Assembly: GCA_030632525.1 (NCBI GenBank)
Contig: DAOVUP010000126.1
Coordinates: forward strand, 1 to 5,638
Origin: Desulfobacteraceae bacterium
Lineage (GTDB): Bacteria > Desulfobacterota > DSM-4660 > Desulfatiglandales > Desulfatiglandaceae
DNA length: 5,638 bases
Reading direction: 5' to 3'
This document shows, in pieces, positions 1-5,597 of the stretch; positions within the stretch are counted from its first letter, which is position 1, and each line of letters opens with the position of its first letter. The position numbers were made by a program, and so were the translations under genes. Below the pieces are notes generated by a model. It ran no database searches. It saw only the letters and a program-made list of their open reading frames with translations, and was not told where the DNA came from.

Positions 1-84
1 GGGCTGGAAGGGAGGAAAAAGGAGGACACCGATGAAGACGAAGAGGATGGCCTATTTCAACGTTCGATCGATCGGACGTCTTAG
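1..84 (+). CDS. 3' end of an unrecognised upstream gene (partial)
   Basis: Frame 1 is open from the window edge to a TAG at 82-84 and gives 27 residues. The tail is highly charged: a lysine-rich patch followed by the acidic run EDTDEDEEDGLF, then a short basic end. This looks like a natural hydrophilic C-terminus, but I do not recognise the family. The stop lies 18 bp before the thiD start codon, and the thiD ribosome-binding site sits in that gap, which fits an operon with thiD. The competing reading is frame 2, which is also open from the edge and ends at 101-103 touching the thiD ATG. Third-position GC does not separate the two frames. No function is claimed. Confidence 0.4.
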   Translation, partial: GLEGRKKEDTDEDEEDGLFQRSIDRTS

Positions 85-103
85 AAAGATCGGAGGTGTT
101 TGA
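32..103 (+). other. Candidate 23-aa ORF overlapping the thiD start
   Basis: An ATG at 32 opens a 23-codon frame encoding a basic peptide that begins MKTKRMAYFNV and ends with TGA at 101-103. The stop shares one base with the thiD ATG (TGATG), an arrangement typical of translational coupling. The sequence AGGAGG at 20-25 is 6 bases before the ATG, an ideal ribosome-binding site. The purine-rich run can equally be explained as codons for the acidic tail of the frame-1 upstream gene. The same frame is also open to the left edge, so this could instead be the end of a longer gene. It may be a leader peptide or a coincidence; I lean to coincidence. Confidence 0.2.
92..96 (+). promoter_or_regulatory. 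Ribosome-binding site of thiD
   Basis: GGAGG lies 6 bases before the ATG at 103. This spacing favours ATG 103 over the adjacent in-frame TTG at 100, which would leave only 3 bases. The mature reading therefore begins MKRILTIAGSD rather than with a doubled methionine. Confidence 0.8.
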
Positions 104-903
104 TGAAACGGATATTGACCATAGCCGGTTCCGATTCCGGAGGCGGCGCGGGAATTCAGGCGGACTTGAAGACCATCACCGTGCTGGGCAGTTACGGTAT
201 GAGCGCGATAACCGCCCTCACGGCCCAAAATACATTAGGTGTGCAAGGGGTTCATCCCGTACCCATCGATTTCATCAAACTGCAGATGGCGTCGGTTCTT
301 TCCGACTATGGTGCAGATGCGGCGAAGACAGGGATGCTCGCCACCTCGGAAATCGTTCTGACGGTGGCTGAGCAGTTGAGACGCTACGGGGTCAAACCAT
401 TGGTGGTTGACCCGGTCATGGTGGCAAAGAGCGGGGACGCACTTTTGTCACAAGATGCACGGATCACAGTGAGGGAAGTTCTCTTGCCCATGGCCCATGT
501 GGTGACCCCCAATCTTCCCGAGGCATCGGAGCTCTGCGGATTTCCCGTTGAGGACCTTGATACAATGAAAGAGGCGGCTAAGAAGATCCGTCAACTGGGG
601 CCCCGGTTTGTGGTGGTCAAAGGTGGGCACCTTGAAGGCGATGCAGTGGACGTGCTCTTTGACGGGGAGAACTTTCAAACCTTCGAGACCCCTCGTCTGA
701 ACAACCGGAACACCCACGGAACGGGGTGTACCTTTTCGGCGGCCCTGGTCACCCTTTTGGCCCAGGGTTTCACCGTGCCAGAGGCGGTAGGAGAGGCCAA
801 AAAATTCATTACCCGGGCCATTGCCATGGGTCTGGATTTTGGCTCCGGGCAAGGCCCCACAAACCATTATGCCTATCTGCTTCGATCCCAATCACTTTCC
901 TAA
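103..903 (+). CDS. thiD: Hydroxymethylpyrimidine/phosphomethylpyrimidine kinase
   Basis: ThiD is a cytoplasmic ribokinase-fold enzyme that phosphorylates HMP and then HMP-phosphate to HMP-pyrophosphate, the pyrimidine half of thiamine. From ATG 103 the product is 266 residues, the usual length. Visible family signatures are the N-terminal substrate-binding stretch AGSDSGGGAGIQADLK (residues 8-23), GMSAITALTAQNT (32-44), VVDPVMVAKSG (about 101-111), VTPNLPEA (134-141), VVKGGH (171-176), and the anion-hole/catalytic motif THGTGCT (204-210) with Cys209. No signal peptide or membrane segment is seen. It probably follows an unidentified gene 18 bp upstream and converges on mnmE, overlapping it by 12 bp. 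No thiamine (TPP) riboswitch can be recognised in the 102 bases before it. One could call it PdxK-like, but the length and the motif set favour ThiD. Confidence 0.96.
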   Translation: MKRILTIAGSDSGGGAGIQADLKTITVLGSYGMSAITALTAQNTLGVQGVHPVPIDFIKLQMASVLSDYGADAAKTGMLATSEIVLTVAEQLRRYGVKPLVVDPVMVAKSGDALLSQDARITVREVLLPMAHVVTPNLPEASELCGFPVEDLDTMKEAAKKIRQLGPRFVVVKGGHLEGDAVDVLFDGENFQTFETPRLNNRNTHGTGCTFSAALVTLLAQGFTVPEAVGEAKKFITRAIAMGLDFGSGQGPTNHYAYLLRSQSLS

Positions 904-2274
904 ACAGAATTGGCTGAATATACTGTCTAAGACGTCTTCACCTGTGGTCTCTCCCGTAATTTCTCCCAAGGCGTCGAGCCCGCTTCTAAGTTCTAAGGCG
1001 ATAATTTCCATCGGTGCCTCTTCCCCTTTTCTGTGCTCCGCATCCTTGAAAAACTGAAGCGCATTGTTCAGGGCGTGCCGATGCCTTATGTTGGGGACCG
1101 CGTGAGAGGATATTGTATCCAGTCGGCCTTCAAGGATGCAATCCTTCATTGCCTTCTTCAGTTGATCAAGCCCCTGGCCGGTAAGGGCTGAAATCTTGAC
1201 TGAAGGGAAAAGAGAAAGCGCTTCGGAGTCTGCTCCCGGACCGAGTTTGGAGGGCAAATCGATCTTGTTCATAACTATCAAGGTTTTCTTTCCTTTGGAT
1301 TGAAGGATAGTATCCAGATCGTCCTGACCCAATGGTCGGCTTTGGTCAATGACAATCAACACAAAGTCTGACTCCTTCAATTTCCGTTTGGTTAAGTCGA
1401 TTCCAAGCCTTTCCACTTCATCATTCACCCTCCGAAAGCCCGCAGTATCCATGAGCCTGAGTGGTATCCCTTCAATATTTATGGTGGATTCGATGATGTC
1501 CCTCGTAGTTCCGGGTATGGAGGTCACAATGGCTCGTTGTTCGTTCAGGAGGCGATTCAAGAGACTTGACTTGCCCGCATTGACCCGGCCTGCAATGACG
1601 GTATTGACGCCATCCACCCAGATCCTACTTTCATATGCCTCTATCAGGGCTTCAATAGGCTTTACCAGGTCTTCGGTTATTTCTCTTGTTTCCTTCTCTC
1701 CGAAAACCTCATCAACTTCCTCTTCCGGAAAATCGATTGCCACCTCTGCCTGTGCAAGGATATGGATGGCCTTTTGTCTCAAGCCTTCGATTTCATCTTT
1801 AAACGAACCCTGGACCTGTTGGGAGGCCAAATAAAGCCCTCTTTCTGACTGGGAATTGATAATATCGATGACCGCTTCAGCCTGAGTCAGGTCGATTCTG
1901 CCGTTAAGAAATGCCCTCAGTGTAAATTCACCGGGGGTGGCCAACCTTGCGCCCTGACCCAAAAGGATCTCGAGAATTTTGGAAAGGAGTGCGTACCCGC
2001 TGTGGGAGTTAATTTCAAGGACGTCTTCTTGAGTATAAGTATGGGGGGCCCTCATAAAGGAGAGTAGAACTTCATCAATGACATTTCCGGAGGATGGCTC
2101 TAATAAATGCCCCAAATAGAGATGGTGGCTTCTGAGGACAGGCGTGGGGTTTTTCGGCCTGAAGATCTTTCCGGCGATTTCAAGGGAAAGAGGGCCGCTT
2201 ATACGTATGATGCCGATTCCTGCCTGGCCAATCGGGGTGGCTATGGCGGCGATGGTATCCTGGTCAGGAGACAT
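892..2274 (-). CDS. mnmE: tRNA modification GTPase MnmE
   Basis: MnmE (TrmE) works with MnmG to install the carboxymethylaminomethyl (or aminomethyl) group at C5 of the wobble uridine of tRNAs, using a folate one-carbon donor. The product has 460 residues, a typical length. The N-terminal tetrahydrofolate-binding domain begins DTIAAIATPIGQAGIGI (6-22) and includes YTQEDVLEI (80-88) and PGEFTLRAFLNGRIDL (114-129). The G domain follows: P-loop GRVNAGKS (229-236), with Asn232 as the likely potassium-binding residue, TTRD switch I (256-259), DTAG (276-279) and NKID (336-339). The C-terminus is FCLGK, carrying the conserved Cys457 of the C-[IVL]-G-K motif. The ATG at 2274 puts the first conserved motif at the usual position. 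No Shine-Dalgarno sequence precedes it; one arm of an inverted repeat ends 9 bases upstream. It is last in the rnpA-to-mnmE cluster; mnmG is not in the window. Confidence 0.97.
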   Translation of the reverse strand: MSPDQDTIAAIATPIGQAGIGIIRISGPLSLEIAGKIFRPKNPTPVLRSHHLYLGHLLEPSSGNVIDEVLLSFMRAPHTYTQEDVLEINSHSGYALLSKILEILLGQGARLATPGEFTLRAFLNGRIDLTQAEAVIDIINSQSERGLYLASQQVQGSFKDEIEGLRQKAIHILAQAEVAIDFPEEEVDEVFGEKETREITEDLVKPIEALIEAYESRIWVDGVNTVIAGRVNAGKSSLLNRLLNEQRAIVTSIPGTTRDIIESTINIEGIPLRLMDTAGFRRVNDEVERLGIDLTKRKLKESDFVLIVIDQSRPLGQDDLDTILQSKGKKTLIVMNKIDLPSKLGPGADSEALSLFPSVKISALTGQGLDQLKKAMKDCILEGRLDTISSHAVPNIRHRHALNNALQFFKDAEHRKGEEAPMEIIALELRSGLDALGEITGETTGEDVLDSIFSQFCLGK

Positions 2275-2283
2275 GTAAAAGCC

Positions 2284-2348
2284 GAAACTTGAAATTAGAA
2301 ATTAGATAACACATTTACATTCTTCTGTTCTTCCCAATTTCAAGTTTC
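2284..2348. repeat. 13-bp perfect inverted repeat with a 39-base spacer
   Basis: GAAACTTGAAATT at 2284-2296 is the exact reverse complement of AATTTCAAGTTTC at 2336-2348. The arms are separated by 39 bases and nearly fill the jag-mnmE gap; the jag stop codon (2347-2349) shares two bases with the outer arm. Each arm carries a short tandem 7-mer: GAAATTA twice on the left, TTTCAAG twice on the right. In the jag-mnmE transcript this could fold as a 13-bp AU-rich stem ending 9 bases before the mnmE start. It is not a classical terminator, because the stem is AT-rich, the loop is long and no uridine tract follows directly. It may be a copy of a dispersed intergenic repeat. Confidence 0.8.
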
Positions 2349-3075
2349 AAGATTCCCTCTTCGGTGATTTTGAAGAGTTATTTCGCTTAGGGATAATGAT
2401 CACCTTTTTCAAGATGCCCTCTCCCCTCCCCTTGGTGCCTAATTCATCGTCATCTCTGAGGGCAAGATGTACAATCCTCCGGTCGTGAGGATTAAGAAGG
2501 TTGGTGGCAACCGGTTTCCTGATTTTTTTTGCTTTGTCGCCCATTCTTAAGGCCATTTGAACCAGGAAATCCTCCCTTCTCTGACGATAGTTCTCTGAAT
2601 CGACAAGGACGCGGGTCCTTTTTTCGAGCGATTTATTTACGATCTTGTTCACTATAAACTGAAGGGCATCCAGAGTCCTCCCTTTCCTTCCTATAAGAAG
2701 ACCCGATTTATCTCCCTCAATGTTCAGATTTATTGTGCCATCAACCTGTTGGGCTATGACCGAGGTTCCTTCCATAGGGATGAGGGCCAGGATATTTTCC
2801 AATGCCTCTTTTGCAACGGCAACACCGTTTTCTTCCCCTGATGATAATGTCTCTTTCACAACAGCAATTATATTTTCTTCCTGAGGTAGTTTGGGCTCCT
2901 CTTTGGTCACCGATACTCTGATCTTGGCCTTTCTGCCGCCTACTAAGCCAAAAATTCCTGCTGATCCAGGTTCAATGATCTCGATATCGAACTCCTCTCT
3001 CGAAAGATTGAGTTGGCGGCACGCATTTTCAATGGCGTCTTCATCGTTTTTTCCTTCAAATTCATAAGTTTCCAT
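2347..3075 (-). CDS. jag: Jag/KhpB family RNA-binding protein (Jag_N-KH-R3H)
   Basis: Jag (also KhpB, the SpoIIIJ-associated protein) is a cytoplasmic RNA-binding protein usually encoded directly after yidC. In other bacteria it is linked to small-RNA binding and cell-envelope control; its role in this organism is not known. The product is 242 residues. The Jag_N domain spans about 1-55 (METYEFEGK to IRVSV, including GIFGLVGGRKAKI). A variable acidic linker covers about 56-85. A KH domain spans about 112-160, with the GxxG loop GRKG at 129-132. An R3H domain spans about 170-227, with Arg199 and His203 spaced as RxxxH in HDRRIVHLAL. A short basic, serine-rich tail follows. The ATG at 3075 is supported by GGAGGA 5 bases upstream. 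It lies 16 bp behind yidC, so the two are almost certainly cotranscribed. Confidence 0.95.
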   Translation of the reverse strand: METYEFEGKNDEDAIENACRQLNLSREEFDIEIIEPGSAGIFGLVGGRKAKIRVSVTKEEPKLPQEENIIAVVKETLSSGEENGVAVAKEALENILALIPMEGTSVIAQQVDGTINLNIEGDKSGLLIGRKGRTLDALQFIVNKIVNKSLEKRTRVLVDSENYRQRREDFLVQMALRMGDKAKKIRKPVATNLLNPHDRRIVHLALRDDDELGTKGRGEGILKKVIIIPKRNNSSKSPKRES

Positions 3076-3080
3076 GATTG

Positions 3081-3086
3081 TCCTCC
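3081..3086 (-). promoter_or_regulatory. Ribosome-binding site of jag
   Basis: GGAGGA on the minus strand lies 5 bases before the jag ATG and 5 bases after the yidC stop codon. It is the best ribosome-binding site of the minus-strand genes and suggests independent, strong initiation of jag within the operon. Confidence 0.85.
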
Positions 3087-3091
3087 AGATA

Positions 3092-4759
3092 TTATGCCGG
3101 TTTCCTGTGAATTCGGTACTGTTGGCCTATAGAAAGGATATTGTTAACTAGCCAGTAAAGAACAAGACCGGAAGGGAAGTTGATAAACATAAAAGTAAAA
3201 ATAATGGGTAAAAACATCATAATCTTGGCCTGAGTGGGGTCACCCGGAGTAGGCGTCATTTTTTGCTGTAAGAACATTGAAGCGCCCATCAAGAGTGTTA
3301 AAACGGGAATTCCGTAGGGCGGAGTCATAAACGGAATCTGAAACGGGAAATTAAATAAACGATCAGGCGTAGAGAGGTCATTTATCCACAGCATAAACGG
3401 GGCATGCCTCAACTCAATGCAGCCGCCAAGGACCCGGAAGAGTGCAAAAAACACCGGGATCTGAATAACCATGGGGAGACATCCGCCCATGGGGTTAACC
3501 TTATAGGTCTTGTATAAGGCCATCATCTCCTGATTTAATTTTTGTTTATCGTTCTTATGCTTTTCCCTGAGTTTGGCCATCCTGGGTTGAAGCTTCTGCA
3601 TCTCCTTCATCGATTTATAACTCTTGTGGGTCAGGGGCCAGAATAGGGCCTTGACTAAGACCGTCAGGAGAATGATGGACAGGCCATAGTTATGGACGTA
3701 TTCATCAAAAAAACGCAAAATATAGAGAAGGGGTTTTGCGATAATATCTGTCCACCCAAAATTGATGGCCTGATCGAGGTCCTTGCCAAACTCTTTCAGG
3801 ATCCCCAAGTCGCGGGGCCCCAAATAGAGTTCATATTGTGAAGACTTTAGCTCAGAAGGATTTATGGAAACAGATGGCAGGACGTAGGTTCCTTCCAGGA
3901 TTCCCGACGATAAGTGACGTCCGGTAAAAACCGCCTTGGAGGGAACTTCCGGGACAATGGCCGACATGAAGAAATTGTCCTCATAGGCAACCCAACCCAT
4001 TTGGCCCCTAATGGTCTTTTCATCCGATGGGTCTTCGACCTCGACTTCTTCCAGTTTTTTATTCAGAAGCAAGGCAAACCCTACGAAGGCATAGTAGCCC
4101 CCCTTATCATGGGGAGGCATGGCCTTCAGGTTTGCTATAAAAGCTCCCTCCACGGGTTCTGCGGATCGGTTAGTCACATCTACATTTAGATCAATCCGGT
4201 ATCGGTCCGGATAGAAACGAAAGGTTTGAGTCGTAGAAAGACCGTCTTTGGTTTCGGCCCGGAAAACAATATTCTGCGGGGAGGACTCTGGGCCGACCTG
4301 TATAAAGTCTTGATCAACCTGAAAAACCGTTTCTCCCTTTTTGCCGGCTGAATGATTGTCAAAGGTAAAGAGCAAAAAATCACCCATATCTTTTTTAAAA
4401 TTTACAAGGTCAACCAAGGGAGAATCAGGGTCAATGGTTTGACGATACTTTTTTAGTTTAAAGCTCTTTATGGTGGGACCCACATTGCTGAAAACAGCCT
4501 TGTATAAAGGAGTATTGATCTCTATCTCTTTTTCATCCGCTCTGGGGGTTGCCCCTGCTGGTATTTCCTTTGTCCCGGGAAGTTGCGCAGGATGACTCAA
4601 GGCAGGAGCCTTTTGGACCCCTCGGGACTCTTTGCGAACTTCACCAGGCGAGACGGGTCTCTCTTTTGGTGCTTGTTCCTGTTTGGGCCCGAAAAAGAGC
4701 GACCATCCCACGAGTACTATAAATGATAAAACGAAGGCTAATATTGTTTTTTTGTCCAT
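3092..4759 (-). CDS. yidC: Membrane protein insertase YidC (Oxa1 family)
   Basis: YidC inserts and folds inner-membrane proteins, alone or with SecYEG. The product has 555 residues, close to the 548 of E. coli. An N-terminal transmembrane anchor spans about 5-23. A proline-rich linker covers about 25-75. The large periplasmic domain typical of Gram-negative YidC spans about 76-335. The conserved Oxa1 core follows: TM2 about 358-377, the cytoplasmic hairpin with KSYKSMKEMQKLQPRM (379-394), the motif NPMGGCLP (422-429) opening TM3, IELRHAPFMLWINDLS (448-463), then TM4 about 484-500 and TM5 about 512-536 (NFPSGLVLYWLVNN). The groove arginine of E. coli (Arg366) aligns with Lys370. The C-terminus is short and basic. 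No strong Shine-Dalgarno precedes ATG 4759; an AGGA lies too far upstream. A TATAAT box sits 36 bp ahead, so it may have its own promoter besides reading from rnpA-yidD. Confidence 0.97.
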   Translation of the reverse strand: MDKKTILAFVLSFIVLVGWSLFFGPKQEQAPKERPVSPGEVRKESRGVQKAPALSHPAQLPGTKEIPAGATPRADEKEIEINTPLYKAVFSNVGPTIKSFKLKKYRQTIDPDSPLVDLVNFKKDMGDFLLFTFDNHSAGKKGETVFQVDQDFIQVGPESSPQNIVFRAETKDGLSTTQTFRFYPDRYRIDLNVDVTNRSAEPVEGAFIANLKAMPPHDKGGYYAFVGFALLLNKKLEEVEVEDPSDEKTIRGQMGWVAYEDNFFMSAIVPEVPSKAVFTGRHLSSGILEGTYVLPSVSINPSELKSSQYELYLGPRDLGILKEFGKDLDQAINFGWTDIIAKPLLYILRFFDEYVHNYGLSIILLTVLVKALFWPLTHKSYKSMKEMQKLQPRMAKLREKHKNDKQKLNQEMMALYKTYKVNPMGGCLPMVIQIPVFFALFRVLGGCIELRHAPFMLWINDLSTPDRLFNFPFQIPFMTPPYGIPVLTLLMGASMFLQQKMTPTPGDPTQAKIMMFLPIIFTFMFINFPSGLVLYWLVNNILSIGQQYRIHRKPA

Positions 4760-4795
4760 CTTTTAGGTGTTTAGTCCTGATGATTCGGTTGAAAA

Positions 4796-4824
4796 ATTAT
4801 ATTTTAAAGTCCCGATCCTGTTTT
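4796..4824 (-). promoter_or_regulatory. Candidate sigma-70-type promoter for yidC
   Basis: On the minus strand a perfect TATAAT occupies 4801-4796. With a 17-base spacer the -35 position is AAAACA (4824-4819), which matches TTGACA at only three of six positions. Transcription would start near 4789, leaving a leader of about 30 bases before the yidC ATG. The placement in an oversized gap makes an internal promoter plausible, but the surroundings are AT-rich and a chance TATAAT is possible. Confidence 0.35.
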
Positions 4825-4839
4825 CTAAAACCAGACATC

Positions 4840-4916
4840 GTCAAATAGCTGAATCCCGGCTGGGCGACAAGAACAACAAATTGGAGATATCATTATGTCA
4901 ATAGCCCAATCCCGGC
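4840..4916. repeat. Imperfect 20-21 bp direct repeat, two copies
   Basis: Copy A at 4840-4860 and copy B at 4897-4916 share GTCA, ATAGC and AATCCCGGC in the same order. They match at 18 of 21 aligned positions, with one single-base gap and two substitutions. Their right ends are 56 bp apart. Both lie in the yidD-yidC gap, so coding constraint does not explain them. Confidence 0.6.
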
Positions 4917-5036
4917 CTCAACTCTACGGAAGTGCGATCAGCTAAAAGGCGCGAGAATAAATAATGACAATCACTCGCCGATTTAGCGAGGTCCGGAGCC
5001 ATAGATGCATTTTGCAGGCTTAATAAGCGCTTTGCA

Positions 5037-5324
5037 TCATTGGAGCGGGTCATATCCTCCAGGATGAAAAGGATTGCATTTGGAGATTCTGACGAGGGTC
5101 AACCATCCCCCCTTTAAAATCCCGTACTTGTTGAAAGCATGGCGGGCATACGTTGAGCATGTGGGATAAAAACGACAGGAAGGAGGCCAAAAAGGCGAAA
5201 TAACATGCTGATATATAGATATCAATACGACAGGTATATATCTAAAGCTATAAACTGAACTTTTTCTTGAAAAAGATTTCTGCAAGTTCGTCTTTGGTTT
5301 TCCAGAGATCCAAATAGCTGGCAT
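5037..5324 (-). CDS. yidD: Membrane protein insertion efficiency factor YidD
   Basis: YidD is a small membrane-associated protein that contacts YidC and nascent inner-membrane proteins and improves insertion. The family core is clear: [20 protein letters not shown], then [34 protein letters not shown], with the conserved cysteines in CRFYPTCS and KCNPFHPGG. The core begins near residue 28 of the 95-residue ATG reading, while family members are usually about 70-85 residues. ATG 5324 is the only ATG but overlaps rnpA by 77 bases and lacks a spaced Shine-Dalgarno. A TTG at 5285 gives 82 residues and a 38-base overlap. A TTG at 5225 would cut into the N-terminal helix. The true start is therefore uncertain, although the gene itself is not. 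It directly follows rnpA, as in most bacteria, so it is probably cotranscribed with it. Confidence 0.93.
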   Translation of the reverse strand: MPAIWISGKPKTNLQKSFSRKSSVYSFRYIPVVLISIYQHVISPFWPPSCRFYPTCSTYARHAFNKYGILKGGWLTLVRISKCNPFHPGGYDPLQ

Positions 5325-5562
5325 CCTTCTTTGCTGTGACGACGATATCGTAGCCGTGGGGGATTTTCGAGTAGTTGAGTCTAAAGAATTCCCTAATTAG
5401 TCGTTTGACCCTATTTCTTTTGACCGCGTTGCCCGCCTTTTTACTGACAGTAACCCCCAATCTCGTTATGCCCAGCCCGTTCTGTTTGATAATGACAACA
5501 AAATGTCTCGTATGATGACGCTTACCCAATCGATTTAGATTGACAAAATCAGTTCGATTCAA
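5248..5562 (-). CDS. rnpA: RNase P protein component (N-terminus in another frame)
   Basis: RnpA binds the catalytic RNase P RNA and helps it cleave the 5' leaders of pre-tRNAs. The open frame from TTG 5562 gives 104 residues, shorter than the 119 of E. coli. It contains the strongly basic RNA-binding signature [18 protein letters not shown] (about residues 47-64), preceded by [15 protein letters not shown]. Codons just upstream in this frame read SKKKRL, continuing the expected F-[PS]-K-x-x-R-L N-terminal motif. No ATG, GTG or TTG exists before 5562 in this frame inside the window, so TTG 5562 is probably an artefact of the frame break. The normal start is most likely the ATG at 5597, reached through a one-base shift in the A10 run. 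Repaired, the protein would be about 115-116 residues. yidD overlaps the 3' end. Confidence 0.93.
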   Translation of the reverse strand: MNRTDFVNLNRLGKRHHTRHFVVIIKQNGLGITRLGVTVSKKAGNAVKRNRVKRLIREFFRLNYSKIPHGYDIVVTAKKDASYLDLWKTKDELAEIFFKKKFSL

Positions 5563-5597
5563 TAATCTTTTTTTTTTGGAAAAGAAAAAGGTGTCAT
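5559..5597 (-). other. Likely true rnpA start, frame-broken at an A10 run
   Basis: ATG 5597 opens a frame that reads [12 protein letters not shown] and stops at TGA 5561-5559. The part before the run of ten adenines (minus strand, 5577-5568) matches the expected RnpA N-terminus. After the run, the homologous continuation [11 protein letters not shown] lies in the neighbouring frame. One extra A (11) or two fewer (8) would fuse the two into [18 protein letters not shown]. The simplest explanation is a homopolymer length error in the sequence; polymerase or ribosome slippage on the run is the biological alternative. No good Shine-Dalgarno is seen before the ATG. Confidence 0.65.

Larger units (their letters stand above)
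4760..5036. other. Unassigned 277-bp yidD-yidC intergenic region
   Basis: This gap is long for a cluster in which these genes are otherwise overlapping or closely spaced. It contains a TATAAT box near yidC (4796-4801), an imperfect direct repeat (4840-4860 and 4897-4916), a weak 5-bp GC-rich hairpin (CTCGC 4974-4978 with GCGAG 4986-4990), and a 34-codon minus-strand ORF (4898-5002) without a ribosome-binding site. I recognise no protein domain, tRNA or known RNA family. It may be a regulatory leader of yidC or the remnant of an inserted repeat. Confidence 0.6.

Noticed and set aside
1..102. TPP riboswitch ahead of thiD
   Set aside because: The segment appears mostly coding, and I could not find the conserved thi-box elements.
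448..891. 147-codon minus-strand ORF inside thiD
   Set aside because: It lies fully opposite the well-supported thiD, has no recognisable motif, and is a shadow of that gene's codon pattern.
1349..1834. 161-codon plus-strand ORF inside mnmE
   Set aside because: It is antisense to the G domain of mnmE; its serine-rich, low-complexity translation is typical of a shadow frame.
3914..4383. Plus-strand 91-codon and minus-strand 65-codon ORFs within yidC
   Set aside because: Both overlap the continuous, family-matching yidC frame and have no ribosome-binding site or motif.
4873..4901. Perfect TTGACA (minus strand, 4901-4896) as a -35 box
   Set aside because: At 17-base spacing the -10 position is TGTTGT, which matches TATAAT at only three of six bases. 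The TTGACA also falls at the edge of repeat copy B.
4974..4990. Hairpin CTCGC/GCGAG with a 7-base loop downstream of yidD as a terminator
   Set aside because: The stem is only 5 bp and the following sequence is T-rich but interrupted, so it is too weak to call an intrinsic terminator.
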